Positions 33,376 to 43,125 of a DNA stretch of 64,000 nucleotides are shown here, piece after piece; the stretch's first letter is position 1, and every line of letters starts with the position of its first letter. The notes under the pieces are model-generated. The model was not told the origin of the DNA. It made no database searches and worked only from the letters and a program-made list of their open reading frames with translations. Location: positions 62,001 through 126,000 of the forward strand of contig JAVBWI010000027.1 of the NCBI GenBank assembly GCA_036677445.1, given 5' to 3'. Position numbers and translations under genes: made by a program. Source of the DNA: JAVBWI01 sp036677445. GTDB taxonomy: Bacteria; Bacillota; Clostridia; Christensenellales; CAG-138.

Positions 33376-35007
33376 TTACTGTTTGCCGCCGCGCCCGCCG
33401 AGCAGCCGCTTCAGCCTGCCGCCGCCGGGGATGAACGCGAGATCCTCGGGGCTGAACATCCTGAGCACCACCGCCGCCGCAACATAGAGCGCCACGCCGG
33501 CCCCCACCGAGACGAGCGTCGCGACCGCGTGGCTCGCATGGCCTTGGAGCAGCCTGAAAAGAACGGACACCAGCACGCCCATCAGCACGGAGGATAATAT
33601 CGGCTTGCCGAACACATCGAACAGATTGAGCTTCAGGTCGGCCTTGCGCACCAGGTATATAACATCCAGTATGCCCGCTACGGCGTAGCACACCACGGTG
33701 GATACCGCCGCGCCCTGAATGTTGATTTCCGGCCTGTGCATGAGCACAAGCAGTGTCACGACCTTGAGCAGGCCGCCAAAGAGCAGGTTGACGACGGGCA
33801 CGTTGGGCTTGCCCAGGCCCTGTATCACGCCGGTAAGCGTCTGCACCAGCGACAGAAACACCACGCCCACGCACGCCGTCTGCAGCAGGCCCGCCGCAAG
33901 CGTAAGCTGCGTGGGGCTCAATGTCGTAAACAGCATGCCGAGTATGGGCTCGGCCAGCACAAACAGGCCCACCGCGCACGGCGTGCCGATGATGAGCGCC
34001 AGCTTCATGCCCGTGCGCGCCGCGTGGCGCACATGCTTGTAATCCTTTTGGGCCATGAATGCGGAAATGGCGGGCACAAGGCTCATCGCAAGCGCGGAGG
34101 TAAGCACCGCGGGCATGTTGATGATGGGCGTGACATAGGAATACAGCAGCGAATAGGCTTCGCCCGCGGCATCCACCGAGTAGCCGATGCCCTTCAGCAC
34201 GCGGATGATAAGCGCGCTGTCCACAATGCCCGCAAGCGGCATGATGGAGGCGCCGATCGTTACCGGTACGGCGATGGCGAATATCTGCCTGCTGATGGAG
34301 CCGAATGTGTGCTGCGTTTTCGAACGGGGTGAACGCGCCGCCTGCGCCCTCAAATCGCTCTTGCGGCGCATGTAGAATATCCAAATCACAATGAGCGCCA
34401 GAAGCTCCGACGCGCTCACACCGATAAGCGCGCCCATGGCGGCGTATTCCGGCCCTTTTTCCAGAAGCTTGAAGGCAAGCGTGAAGCCGACGGCCAGTTT
34501 GCCCAATTGCTCCATGACCTGGGACATGGCGGTGCCCGTCATGCGCTGCATGCCCTGCAGGTACCCGCGGTACGCGCACATGAGCGAAACGAACAGCAGC
34601 GCAGGGGCCAGCGCCCGGAAGGAAAGCGCCTGCTTGGCGATCTCCGCCGTAGCGTCCGCCGGGTAGGAGATGGCCGCGAGCGCGTCCGCGCCCACAAACA
34701 TAATGAGCGTCGTGCCCGCGCCGATGATAAGCAGCAGCCGGAAGGCCGTTTTGAACACGGCGCGCGCGCCGCGGTAATCGCCTAGCGTCACGCGTTCAGA
34801 TACGAGCTTGGATATGGCGGTGGGCAGGCCTGCCGACGAGATGACCAGCAGCCACGTGTAGTAACGGTATACGATGTCGTAATAGCGCATGCCCTCTACA
34901 CCAACGATGTTGTTGAGAGGGATGCGATACACCGCGCCGATAAACTTTACGAGCAAACCGGCAACGGCCAGCACGGCCGCGCCGCGCACGAAGGACTTCT
35001 TTTCCAT
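33376..35007 (-). CDS. Polysaccharide/lipid II flippase-like transporter (YabM/SpoVB family)
   Basis: A 543-residue protein with about 14 helices of the MOP superfamily. FIGAVYRIPLNNIVGVEGM, the N-terminal signature of the SpoVB/YabM group, and ISKLVSERVTLGDY are clear. SpoVB is needed for spore cortex and YtgP/YabM relatives flip envelope precursors. Gene order with mazG and hup favours YabM over SpoVB proper. ATG 35007 has GAAGGAG 6 nt upstream; an in-frame ATG at 35022 lies before that site. Confidence 0.92.
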   Translation of the reverse strand: MEKKSFVRGAAVLAVAGLLVKFIGAVYRIPLNNIVGVEGMRYYDIVYRYYTWLLVISSAGLPTAISKLVSERVTLGDYRGARAVFKTAFRLLLIIGAGTTLIMFVGADALAAISYPADATAEIAKQALSFRALAPALLFVSLMCAYRGYLQGMQRMTGTAMSQVMEQLGKLAVGFTLAFKLLEKGPEYAAMGALIGVSASELLALIVIWIFYMRRKSDLRAQAARSPRSKTQHTFGSISRQIFAIAVPVTIGASIMPLAGIVDSALIIRVLKGIGYSVDAAGEAYSLLYSYVTPIINMPAVLTSALAMSLVPAISAFMAQKDYKHVRHAARTGMKLALIIGTPCAVGLFVLAEPILGMLFTTLSPTQLTLAAGLLQTACVGVVFLSLVQTLTGVIQGLGKPNVPVVNLLFGGLLKVVTLLVLMHRPEINIQGAAVSTVVCYAVAGILDVIYLVRKADLKLNLFDVFGKPILSSVLMGVLVSVLFRLLQGHASHAVATLVSVGAGVALYVAAAVVLRMFSPEDLAFIPGGGRLKRLLGGRGGKQ

Positions 35008-35225
35008 GCAATACTCCTTCACCCGAATTGCACTCGGGTCTACTGCACAATACAGTATACCAGATTTTTTGGATTTGCCAACCTGCGCCTGTCCTCATGG
35101 GAATTTGTGAACGCGCGGGGGATTTTCTGCAACTTATACCGCCGTATACACGCAGCGCCTTGCACTATGGTATACTGTGCGTAAGACAAATTATTCTTCA
35201 AAAGCTAAGGGAGGTTGGGAAAAGT

Positions 35226-36107
35226 ATGTTTAAGAACAAGGACGGCACGCTATCCATGAAAAAGATCGTGTCCACCGTAATACTTGTATTTTTGGTAGGC
35301 TCGCTGGTATTGGGGAGCATAGTGGTCATCCCTGCGGGGCATACCGGCGTGGTAGTGACGCTGGGCAGTGTCAGCGATTTGGTATTGCAGGAAGGTATGC
35401 ACTTCAAAATACCCTACGCGCAGCAGGTCGTACTCATAGACAACCGCATCGTCAAGCTGGAGGTTACCACGCAGGCCTTCTCCAAGGATCTCCAGACGAT
35501 ATCGGCTGTGCTCGCGGTCAATTACCGCATCGACAAAGGCATGGGCAATTCCATATATAAAAATGTAGGCGGCGCTTATGAAAGCGTGCTGGTCGTACCC
35601 GCGGTGCATGAGGTGTTAAAGGCGGTCGTCGCCGAATACACCGCAAGCACGCTGGTGGCCAACCGCGGTGCGGTATCCGTCGAGTTGGATGAATTCATCA
35701 AGCAAAAGCTGCAGTTATCCGGCATTATGGTGGAAGATCTCAATATCATAGACTGGGATTTTTCGGATGAATACATTGCGGCCATCGAGCAGAAGCAGGT
35801 AGCGGAGCAAAACCTCATCAAAACCCGCACCGAGCAGGAGCAGGCAGTAGTCATCGCCGAAGCCACGGCTAAGCAGAAGGTCATCGCCGCGCAGGCCGAA
35901 GCGGAAGCCGCCGTGATAGAAGCCGAAGCAAAAGCCAAGCGCATTACTCTGGAAGCGGAAGCGCAGGCCGAAGCCAACCGGAAGCTTGCCGAATCGCTCA
36001 GCCGGGAGCTCATCGATTACGAGACAATCAACAAGTGGGACGGCAAGCTGCCGCAGGTGCAGACGGGTTCCGCCGGTTCGCTGATCGATATCGGGCTGGG
36101 AGAATAA
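35226..36107 (+). CDS. SPFH/prohibitin-family membrane protein
   Basis: A 293-residue protein with one N-terminal helix (about 13-36) and a prohibitin/SPFH domain (about 36-200; VIPAGHTGVVVTLG, HFKIPYAQQVVLID, FSKDLQTISAVLAVNYRID) followed by a long Ala/Glu-rich coiled coil (205-265, many AEAxA repeats). It is likely to form membrane-bound rings like HflC/HflK or flotillin; no FtsH or NfeD gene is beside it. GGGAGG lies 11 nt before the ATG. Two terminators follow. Confidence 0.9.
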   Translation: MFKNKDGTLSMKKIVSTVILVFLVGSLVLGSIVVIPAGHTGVVVTLGSVSDLVLQEGMHFKIPYAQQVVLIDNRIVKLEVTTQAFSKDLQTISAVLAVNYRIDKGMGNSIYKNVGGAYESVLVVPAVHEVLKAVVAEYTASTLVANRGAVSVELDEFIKQKLQLSGIMVEDLNIIDWDFSDEYIAAIEQKQVAEQNLIKTRTEQEQAVVIAEATAKQKVIAAQAEAEAAVIEAEAKAKRITLEAEAQAEANRKLAESLSRELIDYETINKWDGKLPQVQTGSAGSLIDIGLGE

Positions 36108-36114
36108 ATACAGG

Positions 36115-36152
36115 CCGCTGACGGAATCCTACGGATCTTGTCAGCGGGTTTT
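36115..36152 (+). terminator. Terminator 1 after the SPFH gene
   Basis: CCGCTGAC/GTCAGCGG (36115-36122/36140-36147) followed by GTTTTCT. Confidence 0.65.
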
Positions 36153-36161
36153 CTGTGTGTT

Positions 36162-36192
36162 AAAATGCCGCTCATTTGGCGGCATTTTTTTA
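36162..36192 (+). terminator. Terminator 2 after the SPFH gene
   Basis: AAAATGCCGC/GCGGCATTTT with a run of seven T. Confidence 0.8.
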
Positions 36193-36285
36193 ATTTGATG
36201 CGCAAAGACGCTGCGTTGTTAAATTGGATTAAAAGCGGGATATTCTACTCCCCCACACCCACGGAGGGGTTGTCGATACTCTGAT

Positions 36286-36547
36286 GGCTGTCTCAGATGC
36301 AACAATCCGAGGCAGCCTACTTTTTGCTATGGATAATGGAAAAGTAGTTCTATACCGCTCATCAACTCCCCAAAGGGCGAGATTGCAAGCCCACCGACCT
36401 TCGGTCGTACAATAGACCAAACGCGTACTAAAGGGGGACGCGGGGGGCGGAGCCCGCCCGCTATTAAATAAAATAATCTTTCGTCGCCACCGTAGGTGGC
36501 GATACCATAAGAATAACAGCCGACAAGTCTGTCTACCGGTTTTATCA
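36286..36547 (+). repeat. Element R4, copy 2, with terminator hairpin at its left end
   Basis: It begins with the hairpin GGCTGTCTC/GAGGCAGCC and TTTTT (36286-36325), identical in design to 28163-28202. The part 36433-36547 is the inverse of 487-603, and the right end CCGACAAGTCTGTCTACCGG resembles 28217-28240. There is no gene in 36193-36655. Confidence 0.75.
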
Positions 36548-36655
36548 GTTTTGAGACACCCCCTTTTTCTTGCATATATCGCGCCGTGCCGATATAATCA
36601 GACTGGGTTAAGATGTCGAAACATACGACCGATATTATAGAAGAAGGTGTTATAT

Positions 36656-37741
36656 ATGAAGCTTGGCGTCGTGGGGCTTCCCAACGTAGGCAAGAGCACG
36701 CTGTTCAACGCCATCACGCAGGCTGGGGCGCAGGCGGCGAATTATCCGTTTTGTACGATAGAGCCCAACGTGGGCATGGTGGCCGTGCCGGACGAGCGCC
36801 TGAACGTGCTCGCAAAAATGCACAACCCTGAAAAACTTACCCCTACCACCATCGAGTTTGTGGATATCGCGGGGCTGGTGCAGGGCGCTTCGCGCGGGGA
36901 AGGGCTTGGCAACAAGTTCCTCGCGCATATCCGCGAGGTGGATGCGGTGGTGCATGTGGTGCGCTGCTTCGAGGACGAGAATATCGTACACGTGGACGGT
37001 TCCGTCAACCCCATCCGCGATATGGAAACCATCAACCTTGAGCTGATATTCGCGGATATGGAAGCGGTGGAAAAGCGTCTGGACCGTACCAGGAAGCAGG
37101 CAAAGGGCGGCGACAAGACCCTGCTTGCCGAAGCGGCGCTGCTTGAAAGCGCGTACGCGCACCTGGAAAGCGGCAAGCCCGCGCGCACGCTGCCCGAAGA
37201 AGCGGCCGCGCTGTGCAGGCAGCTTTTCCTGCTGACGGCCAAGCCCATCATATATGTTGCGAACATCCGCGAGGAGGATATCGGCAAAAACGACATCCCG
37301 GGCGTGCGCGAGCTTTACGCTGCTGCGGCGGCGGAGGGCGCGGAGGCGCTGACCATCTGCGCCCGCGTGGAGGAGGAGCTTTCCTCCCTGGAGCCTGAGG
37401 AAAAACAGGCGTTTTTGGAGGAACTGGGCATCGGCGAAAGCGGCCTTGACCAACTGGTAAAGGCATGCTACCGGCTATTGGGTTTAATCAGCTACCTAAC
37501 GGCGGGTCCCAAGGAAGTGCGCGCATGGACGATCGAGCGGGGCACCAAAGCGCCGCAGGCCGCGGGAAAGATCCATACGGATTTCGAGCGCGGGTTCATC
37601 CGCGCGGAGATCGTCGCCTACGACACGCTCATGCAGCACGGCAGCATGCAGGCCTGCCGCGAGAAGGGCCTGATCCGCTCGGAGGGAAAGGAGTATGTGA
37701 TGCAGGACGGGGATATCGTGCTTTTCCGGTTTAACGTATAA
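36656..37741 (+). CDS. ychF: Redox-regulated ATPase YchF (OLA1 family)
   Basis: A 361-residue P-loop protein of the Obg family that prefers ATP and binds ribosomes. P-loop GLPNVGKST (7-15), DIAGLVQGASRGEGLGN (G3 and following), a central coiled-coil insert and a C-terminal TGS domain (about 278-361, SYLTAGPKEVRAWTI). Length is as usual (362-366). AGAAGGTG precedes the ATG at 36656; a TTG/ATG 9 nt upstream is less suitable. Confidence 0.97.
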   Translation: MKLGVVGLPNVGKSTLFNAITQAGAQAANYPFCTIEPNVGMVAVPDERLNVLAKMHNPEKLTPTTIEFVDIAGLVQGASRGEGLGNKFLAHIREVDAVVHVVRCFEDENIVHVDGSVNPIRDMETINLELIFADMEAVEKRLDRTRKQAKGGDKTLLAEAALLESAYAHLESGKPARTLPEEAAALCRQLFLLTAKPIIYVANIREEDIGKNDIPGVRELYAAAAAEGAEALTICARVEEELSSLEPEEKQAFLEELGIGESGLDQLVKACYRLLGLISYLTAGPKEVRAWTIERGTKAPQAAGKIHTDFERGFIRAEIVAYDTLMQHGSMQACREKGLIRSEGKEYVMQDGDIVLFRFNV

Positions 37742-37881
37742 GCGGGAGTTGTGAACAAAGTAAGAATTACGGGCGATTTTCCACACAAATCGACCTGTGT
37801 TTGATACAATGAACCCGAAAAGCGCGTGGGGGGACGATAAACAAAAATCTATGCGCACACCAACGGCAAAGGGGCGATGAT

Positions 37882-40602
37882 ATGCGGAAACTCATTTGTA
37901 GAATTTTAGCGGCGATGCTGCTGCTGATGGTTGTGCCCTTGACTGGGACACAGACTGCGCTTGCGGCCACGGATTATTCCAACGTACGCGTGCTGCTTAC
38001 CATCGGCAGCGTGAAAACACTGACCATTCCCGTGAGCGGAAGCTATTTCATACAGGAAAACGGCGCCAGCTTCAAAGACGGCACGCTGACGGTGAATGTC
38101 TCGGGCAATAAGCTCGTGGTATCTCATTCCTCCAAAGGCGAGCTGTACACGGGCAGCAGCCTGCAGATCATGCGGGCATCCATCTCGCCCTCGGCAGGGT
38201 ATTTCAGGCTGGCCACCTCCGGGGTGACACGTTCTTTCCTGGGTCATCTGACACTCAAGTATTCCGGCGGCACGATCCGCGCCATCAACGTGGTGCCTCT
38301 GCCGCACTATCTTTACGGCGTCGTAGCCTATGAGATGAGCAACCTTTTCCCGCTCGAAGCGCTCAAAGCTCAGGCTGTGGCCGCCAAATGCTATGTGCTG
38401 GCCAATATGAACAGCAGCAGCGATTACGACATCGGCGATACCGCCAGCGACCAGGTCTATAAGGGCTATAATTCCAGCTACACCAACGTCATTAAAGCGG
38501 TGGACGCCACCTACAATGTCGGCCTGTACCTTGGCAGCAAGATACTGTGCAGCTACTTTGCGGCTTCCAACGGCGGCTACACGCTGCTTCCCTCCGACGC
38601 GTGGGGCGGCACCAACCGCTACCAGTGGGACAAAGCCTATGACCGCGTAGCGGACAAGTATGACGTAGCCAACCCCGAAAGCGTGCAGGAGACCGTGTTC
38701 TTCCCTTCCAAGGGGGACAACGGCAAAATCAGCGCGGCGCTTTCCAACTACCTGCGCGGCCGCGCGGCGCTGATACTGCAAAGCGCCAGGTATATCGACT
38801 CTTACAGCACAGTGCTGCGTGTCGACTCCATTGACAAACTGAAATCCTCCGGCGACAGCACGGCGGATATCGCGATGACCGTCACAGTGCGGCTTTCCGA
38901 CGGCACAGCGCAACAGATTAGTTTCGACTATGACAACCTGAACCTCAACGAACTCGTTTGGAACGGTGTGATGACTCTTTCCGCGTCGCTTCGCCTGTTC
39001 ACCGTCACCGAAGTCAGCGGCGGCTACAACGTGACCCGTGCGCGCTACGGGCACGGCGTCGGGCTTTCGCAGCGCGGCGCGCAGCAAATGGCCAACCAGG
39101 GCTGGGGTTATGAGAAGATACTCAATTTCTATTATCCCGGCGCGGCCATCAAAACCATGGGCATCGCGGCGCCCGCGGATCCTAATAAACCCGCGGATAC
39201 CACCGGCGGCTCGGATACGACAGGCCTGGGCACGCCCATCGCCACCGCCGTGACCACGGCAAACGTCAACTTCCGCGCGGGCGCGTCCTCCTCTTCATCG
39301 CTGCTGGGTGTGGTGCCCAAGGGCGCAAGCCTCAGTATCTACGCGCAGGAGAACGGCTTCTCGCTCACACAGTATAACGGTGTAGCGGGGTATATTTCCA
39401 ACAGCTACCTCAAGGTCAGCGCCGCGACAGATCCGGGCACGGATACGCAAGAGCCTTCCGGCGGCGGCAAAACGGTGGCGGCATACGGCCAGGTCACCTC
39501 CAGCACGCTCAACTTCCGCGATCAGCCCGCCACCAGCGGCAAGATACTCCAGCGCCTTACAAAGGGCGACAATATCAGCATTTACGGTTATGTGCAGAAC
39601 AGCACCTGGTACTATTGCAGCGCAAACGGCGTCGACGGCTATGTAAGCGCACAGTACGTCAAGCTGACCGGTACGCCGGGCAATACCGGCAATACGGATA
39701 CCGGCAACACCGATACGTCAGCAAATCCCGATGTATCCGGCGGGGCGAAGGGCGTCATCACCGCAAGCGGCGTAAACCTGCGCACCAACCCATCCACCTC
39801 CAGAGGTACCGTGATCACGAAGCTGGATGCGAATACGCAGGTAACCGTGCTTGGCGAATCCGGCGATTATTACGCCATACAGGCGGGCTCCACCCAGGGC
39901 TATATACTCAAGACCTATGTGCGCATCACAAGCTCGGGCGCAAGCTCAGAGCCTGCGGTACAGGGTTACGGGCAAACCACGGGCAACGTCAATTTCCGCT
40001 CCGGCCCCAGCACGTCAAACTCCATACTCTCCAAGCTCTCGAAGGGTACGGCGGTCACTATTTACAGCAGCGCGAACGGCTGGTATTATGTGAGCGTCAA
40101 CGGCACGATGGGCTATTTGAGCGGCGATTATGTAAAGGTAACCGGCAGTGCTGAAACGGGCAGCGCCGGTACTTCCGGCGGCACGACCACCACGGTATGG
40201 ACCGGCGTCGTCGTGAACGAATATGTGCGCATGCGTTCCACGCCGGATCTTTCGACGCAGAACAATATCATCGCCAATTATGACGTGGGCACGCAAGTCA
40301 CCATACTCGGCCAGACAGGCGATTTCTACCTCGTGACCATGAACGGCACGATGGGCTACATGCACAAGGATTATGTCAAGGTAACCGGCCAGCAGACGGT
40401 GAACAGCGGCACAAGCGCCACCACGGGCGTGACCACCGCCACGGTATATCTGCGCTCCGGTCCTTCCACCGGCAAGAGCATCGTGACCACGCTCAAAAAG
40501 GGCGTTACCATCGTCATACTCGGTTCCGAGGGCGACTGGTATCAGGCGCAGGCAGGTTCGTATACGGGGTACCTCGTCAAGAAGTATGTCTCCGTCCAGT
40601 AA
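37882..40602 (+). CDS. SpoIID-domain surface protein with six SH3 repeats
   Basis: A 906-residue secreted protein. A signal peptide (1-29, cut after TALA) is followed by a SpoIID/amidase-enhancer domain (about 120-430) with VAYEMSNLFPLEALKAQAVAA and the C-terminal signature RYGHGVGLSQRGAQQMA. Then six bacterial SH3 repeats follow between residues 450 and 906, separated by Gly/Thr/Ser linkers; each has an NFRxGPSTS-like start and a GYxxxxYVKV end. SpoIID is a lytic transglycosylase in engulfment; forms with many SH3 domains probably act on vegetative or sporulating cell wall. AAAGGGG precedes the ATG. Confidence 0.9.
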   Translation: MRKLICRILAAMLLLMVVPLTGTQTALAATDYSNVRVLLTIGSVKTLTIPVSGSYFIQENGASFKDGTLTVNVSGNKLVVSHSSKGELYTGSSLQIMRASISPSAGYFRLATSGVTRSFLGHLTLKYSGGTIRAINVVPLPHYLYGVVAYEMSNLFPLEALKAQAVAAKCYVLANMNSSSDYDIGDTASDQVYKGYNSSYTNVIKAVDATYNVGLYLGSKILCSYFAASNGGYTLLPSDAWGGTNRYQWDKAYDRVADKYDVANPESVQETVFFPSKGDNGKISAALSNYLRGRAALILQSARYIDSYSTVLRVDSIDKLKSSGDSTADIAMTVTVRLSDGTAQQISFDYDNLNLNELVWNGVMTLSASLRLFTVTEVSGGYNVTRARYGHGVGLSQRGAQQMANQGWGYEKILNFYYPGAAIKTMGIAAPADPNKPADTTGGSDTTGLGTPIATAVTTANVNFRAGASSSSSLLGVVPKGASLSIYAQENGFSLTQYNGVAGYISNSYLKVSAATDPGTDTQEPSGGGKTVAAYGQVTSSTLNFRDQPATSGKILQRLTKGDNISIYGYVQNSTWYYCSANGVDGYVSAQYVKLTGTPGNTGNTDTGNTDTSANPDVSGGAKGVITASGVNLRTNPSTSRGTVITKLDANTQVTVLGESGDYYAIQAGSTQGYILKTYVRITSSGASSEPAVQGYGQTTGNVNFRSGPSTSNSILSKLSKGTAVTIYSSANGWYYVSVNGTMGYLSGDYVKVTGSAETGSAGTSGGTTTTVWTGVVVNEYVRMRSTPDLSTQNNIIANYDVGTQVTILGQTGDFYLVTMNGTMGYMHKDYVKVTGQQTVNSGTSATTGVTTATVYLRSGPSTGKSIVTTLKKGVTIVILGSEGDWYQAQAGSYTGYLVKKYVSVQ

Positions 40603-40630
40603 CGAAATGCCCGGTATTCCCCAAATGCCT

Positions 40631-40663
40631 AAGTACCCGCCCTTTTAGGACGGGTACTTTTTT
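40631..40663 (+). terminator. Terminator of the SpoIID-SH3 gene
   Basis: AAGTACCCG/CGGGTACTT followed by TTTTTT. Confidence 0.85.
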
Positions 40664-40685
40664 GCAACTGCACGCCGGAAAAGCC

Positions 40686-40831
40686 TCGACAAAGGGGGTG
40701 TCGCATTAAGCATTTTCAATGCGATCCACCGGATCGATTTTGCCCCGTTTGGGGCACGAACCCGGGCTGTCGCGCTAAGTGGTTGAATAATTATTCGCCG
40801 TATGCACTTAACGCGACAGCCCCTTTGTCGA
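40686..40831. mobile_element. MITE-like element, 146 bp
   Basis: Ends are inverted repeats of 25 bp with 23 matches (TCGACAAAGGGG at each outer end). An inner copy of the same end sequence (40764-40781) pairs with the right end (40805-40822) as an 18-bp hairpin, and TGCCCCGTTTGGGGCA forms another. No transposase and no clear target duplication were seen. Confidence 0.65.
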
Positions 40832-40897
40832 CACGCTGCATGCGCCGGGACATTGCGGCGCAAGCTAACGGTACCTATCCAAAAGGAGCTGTTGAAC

Positions 40898-41050
40898 ATG
40901 TTTGATAAAGAGAAACTGACCCCGGACGCCAGGCGTTATTTCGATTCCCTGCCCTTGTTCTTAAAGGAATCGCTGACGCAGACCAGCGTGGACCTGACCA
41001 CGAAGGAGGAGCTTATAAACTTCTGCGAACACGTGCAGCGGAAAAGCTGA
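40898..41050 (+). CDS. Small hypothetical protein, 50 residues
   Basis: MFDKEKLTPDARRYFDSLPL starts a charged, probably helical protein with no membrane segment or cysteine pair; it ends with FCEHVQRKS. AAAAGGAG lies 9 nt before the ATG at 40898, and the composition fits coding sequence. I do not recognise the family. A longer frame would start in the MITE-like element, so the short form is chosen. Confidence 0.65.
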   Translation: MFDKEKLTPDARRYFDSLPLFLKESLTQTSVDLTTKEELINFCEHVQRKS

Positions 41051-41055
41051 TTAAG

Positions 41056-41085
41056 TTGCGGTACGCTCCCCGGCTGCGGTATACT
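41056..41085 (+). promoter_or_regulatory. Promoter of the WG-repeat gene
   Basis: TTGCGG (41056-41061), 18 nt, TATACT (41080-41085). Confidence 0.5.
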
Positions 41086-41124
41086 ATTATCGGTATAAAC
41101 CGACAAATACCGGGGAGGTGCAAA

Positions 41125-42270
41125 ATGCCAATAGGGGACTCCAGCCGCCGCCATCCCCGCAAAAAGCGGCTTTCCATGCTTTGGTCCTATCCCCTCACTG
41201 CGGCGGCCGCCGCAATCGGCGTGCTTCTTTTTGCGCTTCTTTACAATGGCAGCGGCGCTTCGGTGCTGCTTGCGGCCATGCCCTCCCCCATAGCGGAGGT
41301 TTCGGCCACGCCCGCGCCCGCGGCCACGCCGACGCCGGCAATTACCGGCAGGCTGCTGCCCTGCCTGGAAGGGAACGTATGGGGTTATAAAAACACAAGC
41401 GGGCAGACAGCCATAGCGCCGCAATTTTTGCGCGCGCTGGAGTTTGGCAAAGATGCCTGCGCATTCGCCGCCGTGGAACAGGACGGTGCGCTGCGTTACG
41501 GCCTGCTTTCGCGCAGCGGCATATGGGCGGCGGAACCGGTCTGGAGCGACGTGCGCGGCTTTTCGGAAGGATTGGCCGCCGTGGAGCAGGACGGAAAATG
41601 GGGGTATATCGATACCGCCGGTAAAACCGTAATTCCGTGCGTCTACCGCGAAGCGGGCGATTTCCACAACGGACGCGCCTCTGTGCGCCCCGCCTCAAGT
41701 TTCGGGTATATCGACCCGGACGGCGATTTTGCCATAGCCGCGCAGTTTGACCTCGCGGGTGATTTCGGCGACGATATGGCGTTTGTGAAGCAAAACTCCA
41801 AGCAATACATCATCAACAAAGTGGGCGAAAAGATCGCCACGCTGGGCAAGGAAAGCGGAACAGTCTACAGCGGCGGCTTTGCCGCTATAAACAATGGCGA
41901 CGGCACCTGGAGCTACTTCAACACCGCGCGCAGACGCGCCTTTACGCAAACCTATGAGGGCGCGGGCAATTTTTCGGAGGACTACGCCGCCGTCAAACGG
42001 GACGGGCTGTGGGGGTATATCAATACCGGCGGCGTAATGGTGATCGGCGCCCAATATGCGGCCGCGGGCGAGTTTTCGCAAAGCCGCGCGCCGGTGCAGG
42101 ATACCGCCGGCAAGTGGGGGTTCATCGATAAGGCCGGGGAGCATATCATCCCCTGCCTGTATGATGAAGCGGGCGCGTTCTATATGGATACGGCGGTGGT
42201 AAAGACGGGCAATATCGTAGGGGTAGTGAACCGCAGCGGAGAATTCACACAGCTGTATACCGTAGGGTAA
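41125..42270 (+). CDS. WG-repeat protein with N-terminal membrane anchor
   Basis: A 381-residue protein with a basic N-terminus, one membrane helix (about 20-42), an Ala/Pro/Thr linker (ATPAPAATPTP) and six or seven WG repeats of the form GKWGYIDTAGKxVIP from residue 75 to the end. WG repeats form beta-type binding modules; many such surface proteins are found in Clostridia and none has a well-defined role. GGGGAGG precedes the ATG. The gene ends 7 nt before the convergent citG. Confidence 0.88.
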   Translation: MPIGDSSRRHPRKKRLSMLWSYPLTAAAAAIGVLLFALLYNGSGASVLLAAMPSPIAEVSATPAPAATPTPAITGRLLPCLEGNVWGYKNTSGQTAIAPQFLRALEFGKDACAFAAVEQDGALRYGLLSRSGIWAAEPVWSDVRGFSEGLAAVEQDGKWGYIDTAGKTVIPCVYREAGDFHNGRASVRPASSFGYIDPDGDFAIAAQFDLAGDFGDDMAFVKQNSKQYIINKVGEKIATLGKESGTVYSGGFAAINNGDGTWSYFNTARRRAFTQTYEGAGNFSEDYAAVKRDGLWGYINTGGVMVIGAQYAAAGEFSQSRAPVQDTAGKWGFIDKAGEHIIPCLYDEAGAFYMDTAVVKTGNIVGVVNRSGEFTQLYTVG

Positions 42271-42276
42271 CCCGCA

Positions 42277-43125
42277 TCAAAGCGGCGAGAGCGCATGCAG
42301 AAAATGCGCGCAGGCGATGAGATCCGCACAGCCGCCGGGGCTGATATCGCGGGCAATAAAGTCAGTATCCATGTCTTTGAGTGCATTACGCCAGGCCTCC
42401 GACCCGACAGGCAGCACGCGGGATAATAACGCGGCGGCGGCAGACCTTGCATACGCCGCCGTTTCGGCGTTTTGCCGCGTCAGTACGTTGGTATCCGGCA
42501 CCTGCGCCATCAGATGGAGCAGCGCGTAAAGCAGCGCGTCGTTTTCATTCGCGCCGCCGCAAAGCGCCCCTTCATAGGCAGGCAGCGCGGTATTGCGCAC
42601 GCTCTTGAACCCCTCTTCCGCCTCGCCCCGCACGCCAAGCGCTCCATAGAGCAAATACGCACGCTCGCCCTTTGTGGCGGGCGCTTTTATTGGATGCAGC
42701 TCCCGCGCGCAAATGCCCTCTGTGAACGCGGCGGCAATTTCGCAGACGGAATCGGGATAAAGCGCTTTTTCCGCGGCATTTAGCCTGCCGGCCGCCGCGG
42801 CAAGAAGCCCCAGCGAGAATAAGGCGCCCTTGTGCGTATTGACTCCGCCGGTGGCGGCGAACATATCCCGCTCGGCCTGTACGCCCAGCGGCCTGCAGGC
42901 GGCAAACGCTTCCAGGGGCGAAAGCTTCGCGGTATATCCGCCCATGGCGGCAATGTTTTCAAAATATGGCAGCAGCGCACCGGCGCTTTTGACGAACAGC
43001 GCGTGATCCATATCCGCATGCGCGCCGTTGTTGGCTCTGTCCACCAGCCCCGGCTTGGGGGTAGCGTCGACCTCCGCAACGAGCGCCGCATGGCACAGGC
43101 GGCCGATATGCGCAGTACCGCTCAT
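42277..43125 (-). CDS. citG: Triphosphoribosyl-dephospho-CoA synthase
   Basis: A 282-residue enzyme that makes the precursor of the citrate lyase prosthetic group from dephospho-CoA and ATP. Conserved parts: EVDATPKPGLVDRANNGAHADMD, GVNTHKGALFSLGLLAAA, and PGGCADLIACAHFLHAL at the end. ATG 43125 overlaps the citC stop by 4 nt. Third gene of citX-citC-citG. Confidence 0.93.
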   Translation of the reverse strand: MSGTAHIGRLCHAALVAEVDATPKPGLVDRANNGAHADMDHALFVKSAGALLPYFENIAAMGGYTAKLSPLEAFAACRPLGVQAERDMFAATGGVNTHKGALFSLGLLAAAAGRLNAAEKALYPDSVCEIAAAFTEGICARELHPIKAPATKGERAYLLYGALGVRGEAEEGFKSVRNTALPAYEGALCGGANENDALLYALLHLMAQVPDTNVLTRQNAETAAYARSAAAALLSRVLPVGSEAWRNALKDMDTDFIARDISPGGCADLIACAHFLHALSPL

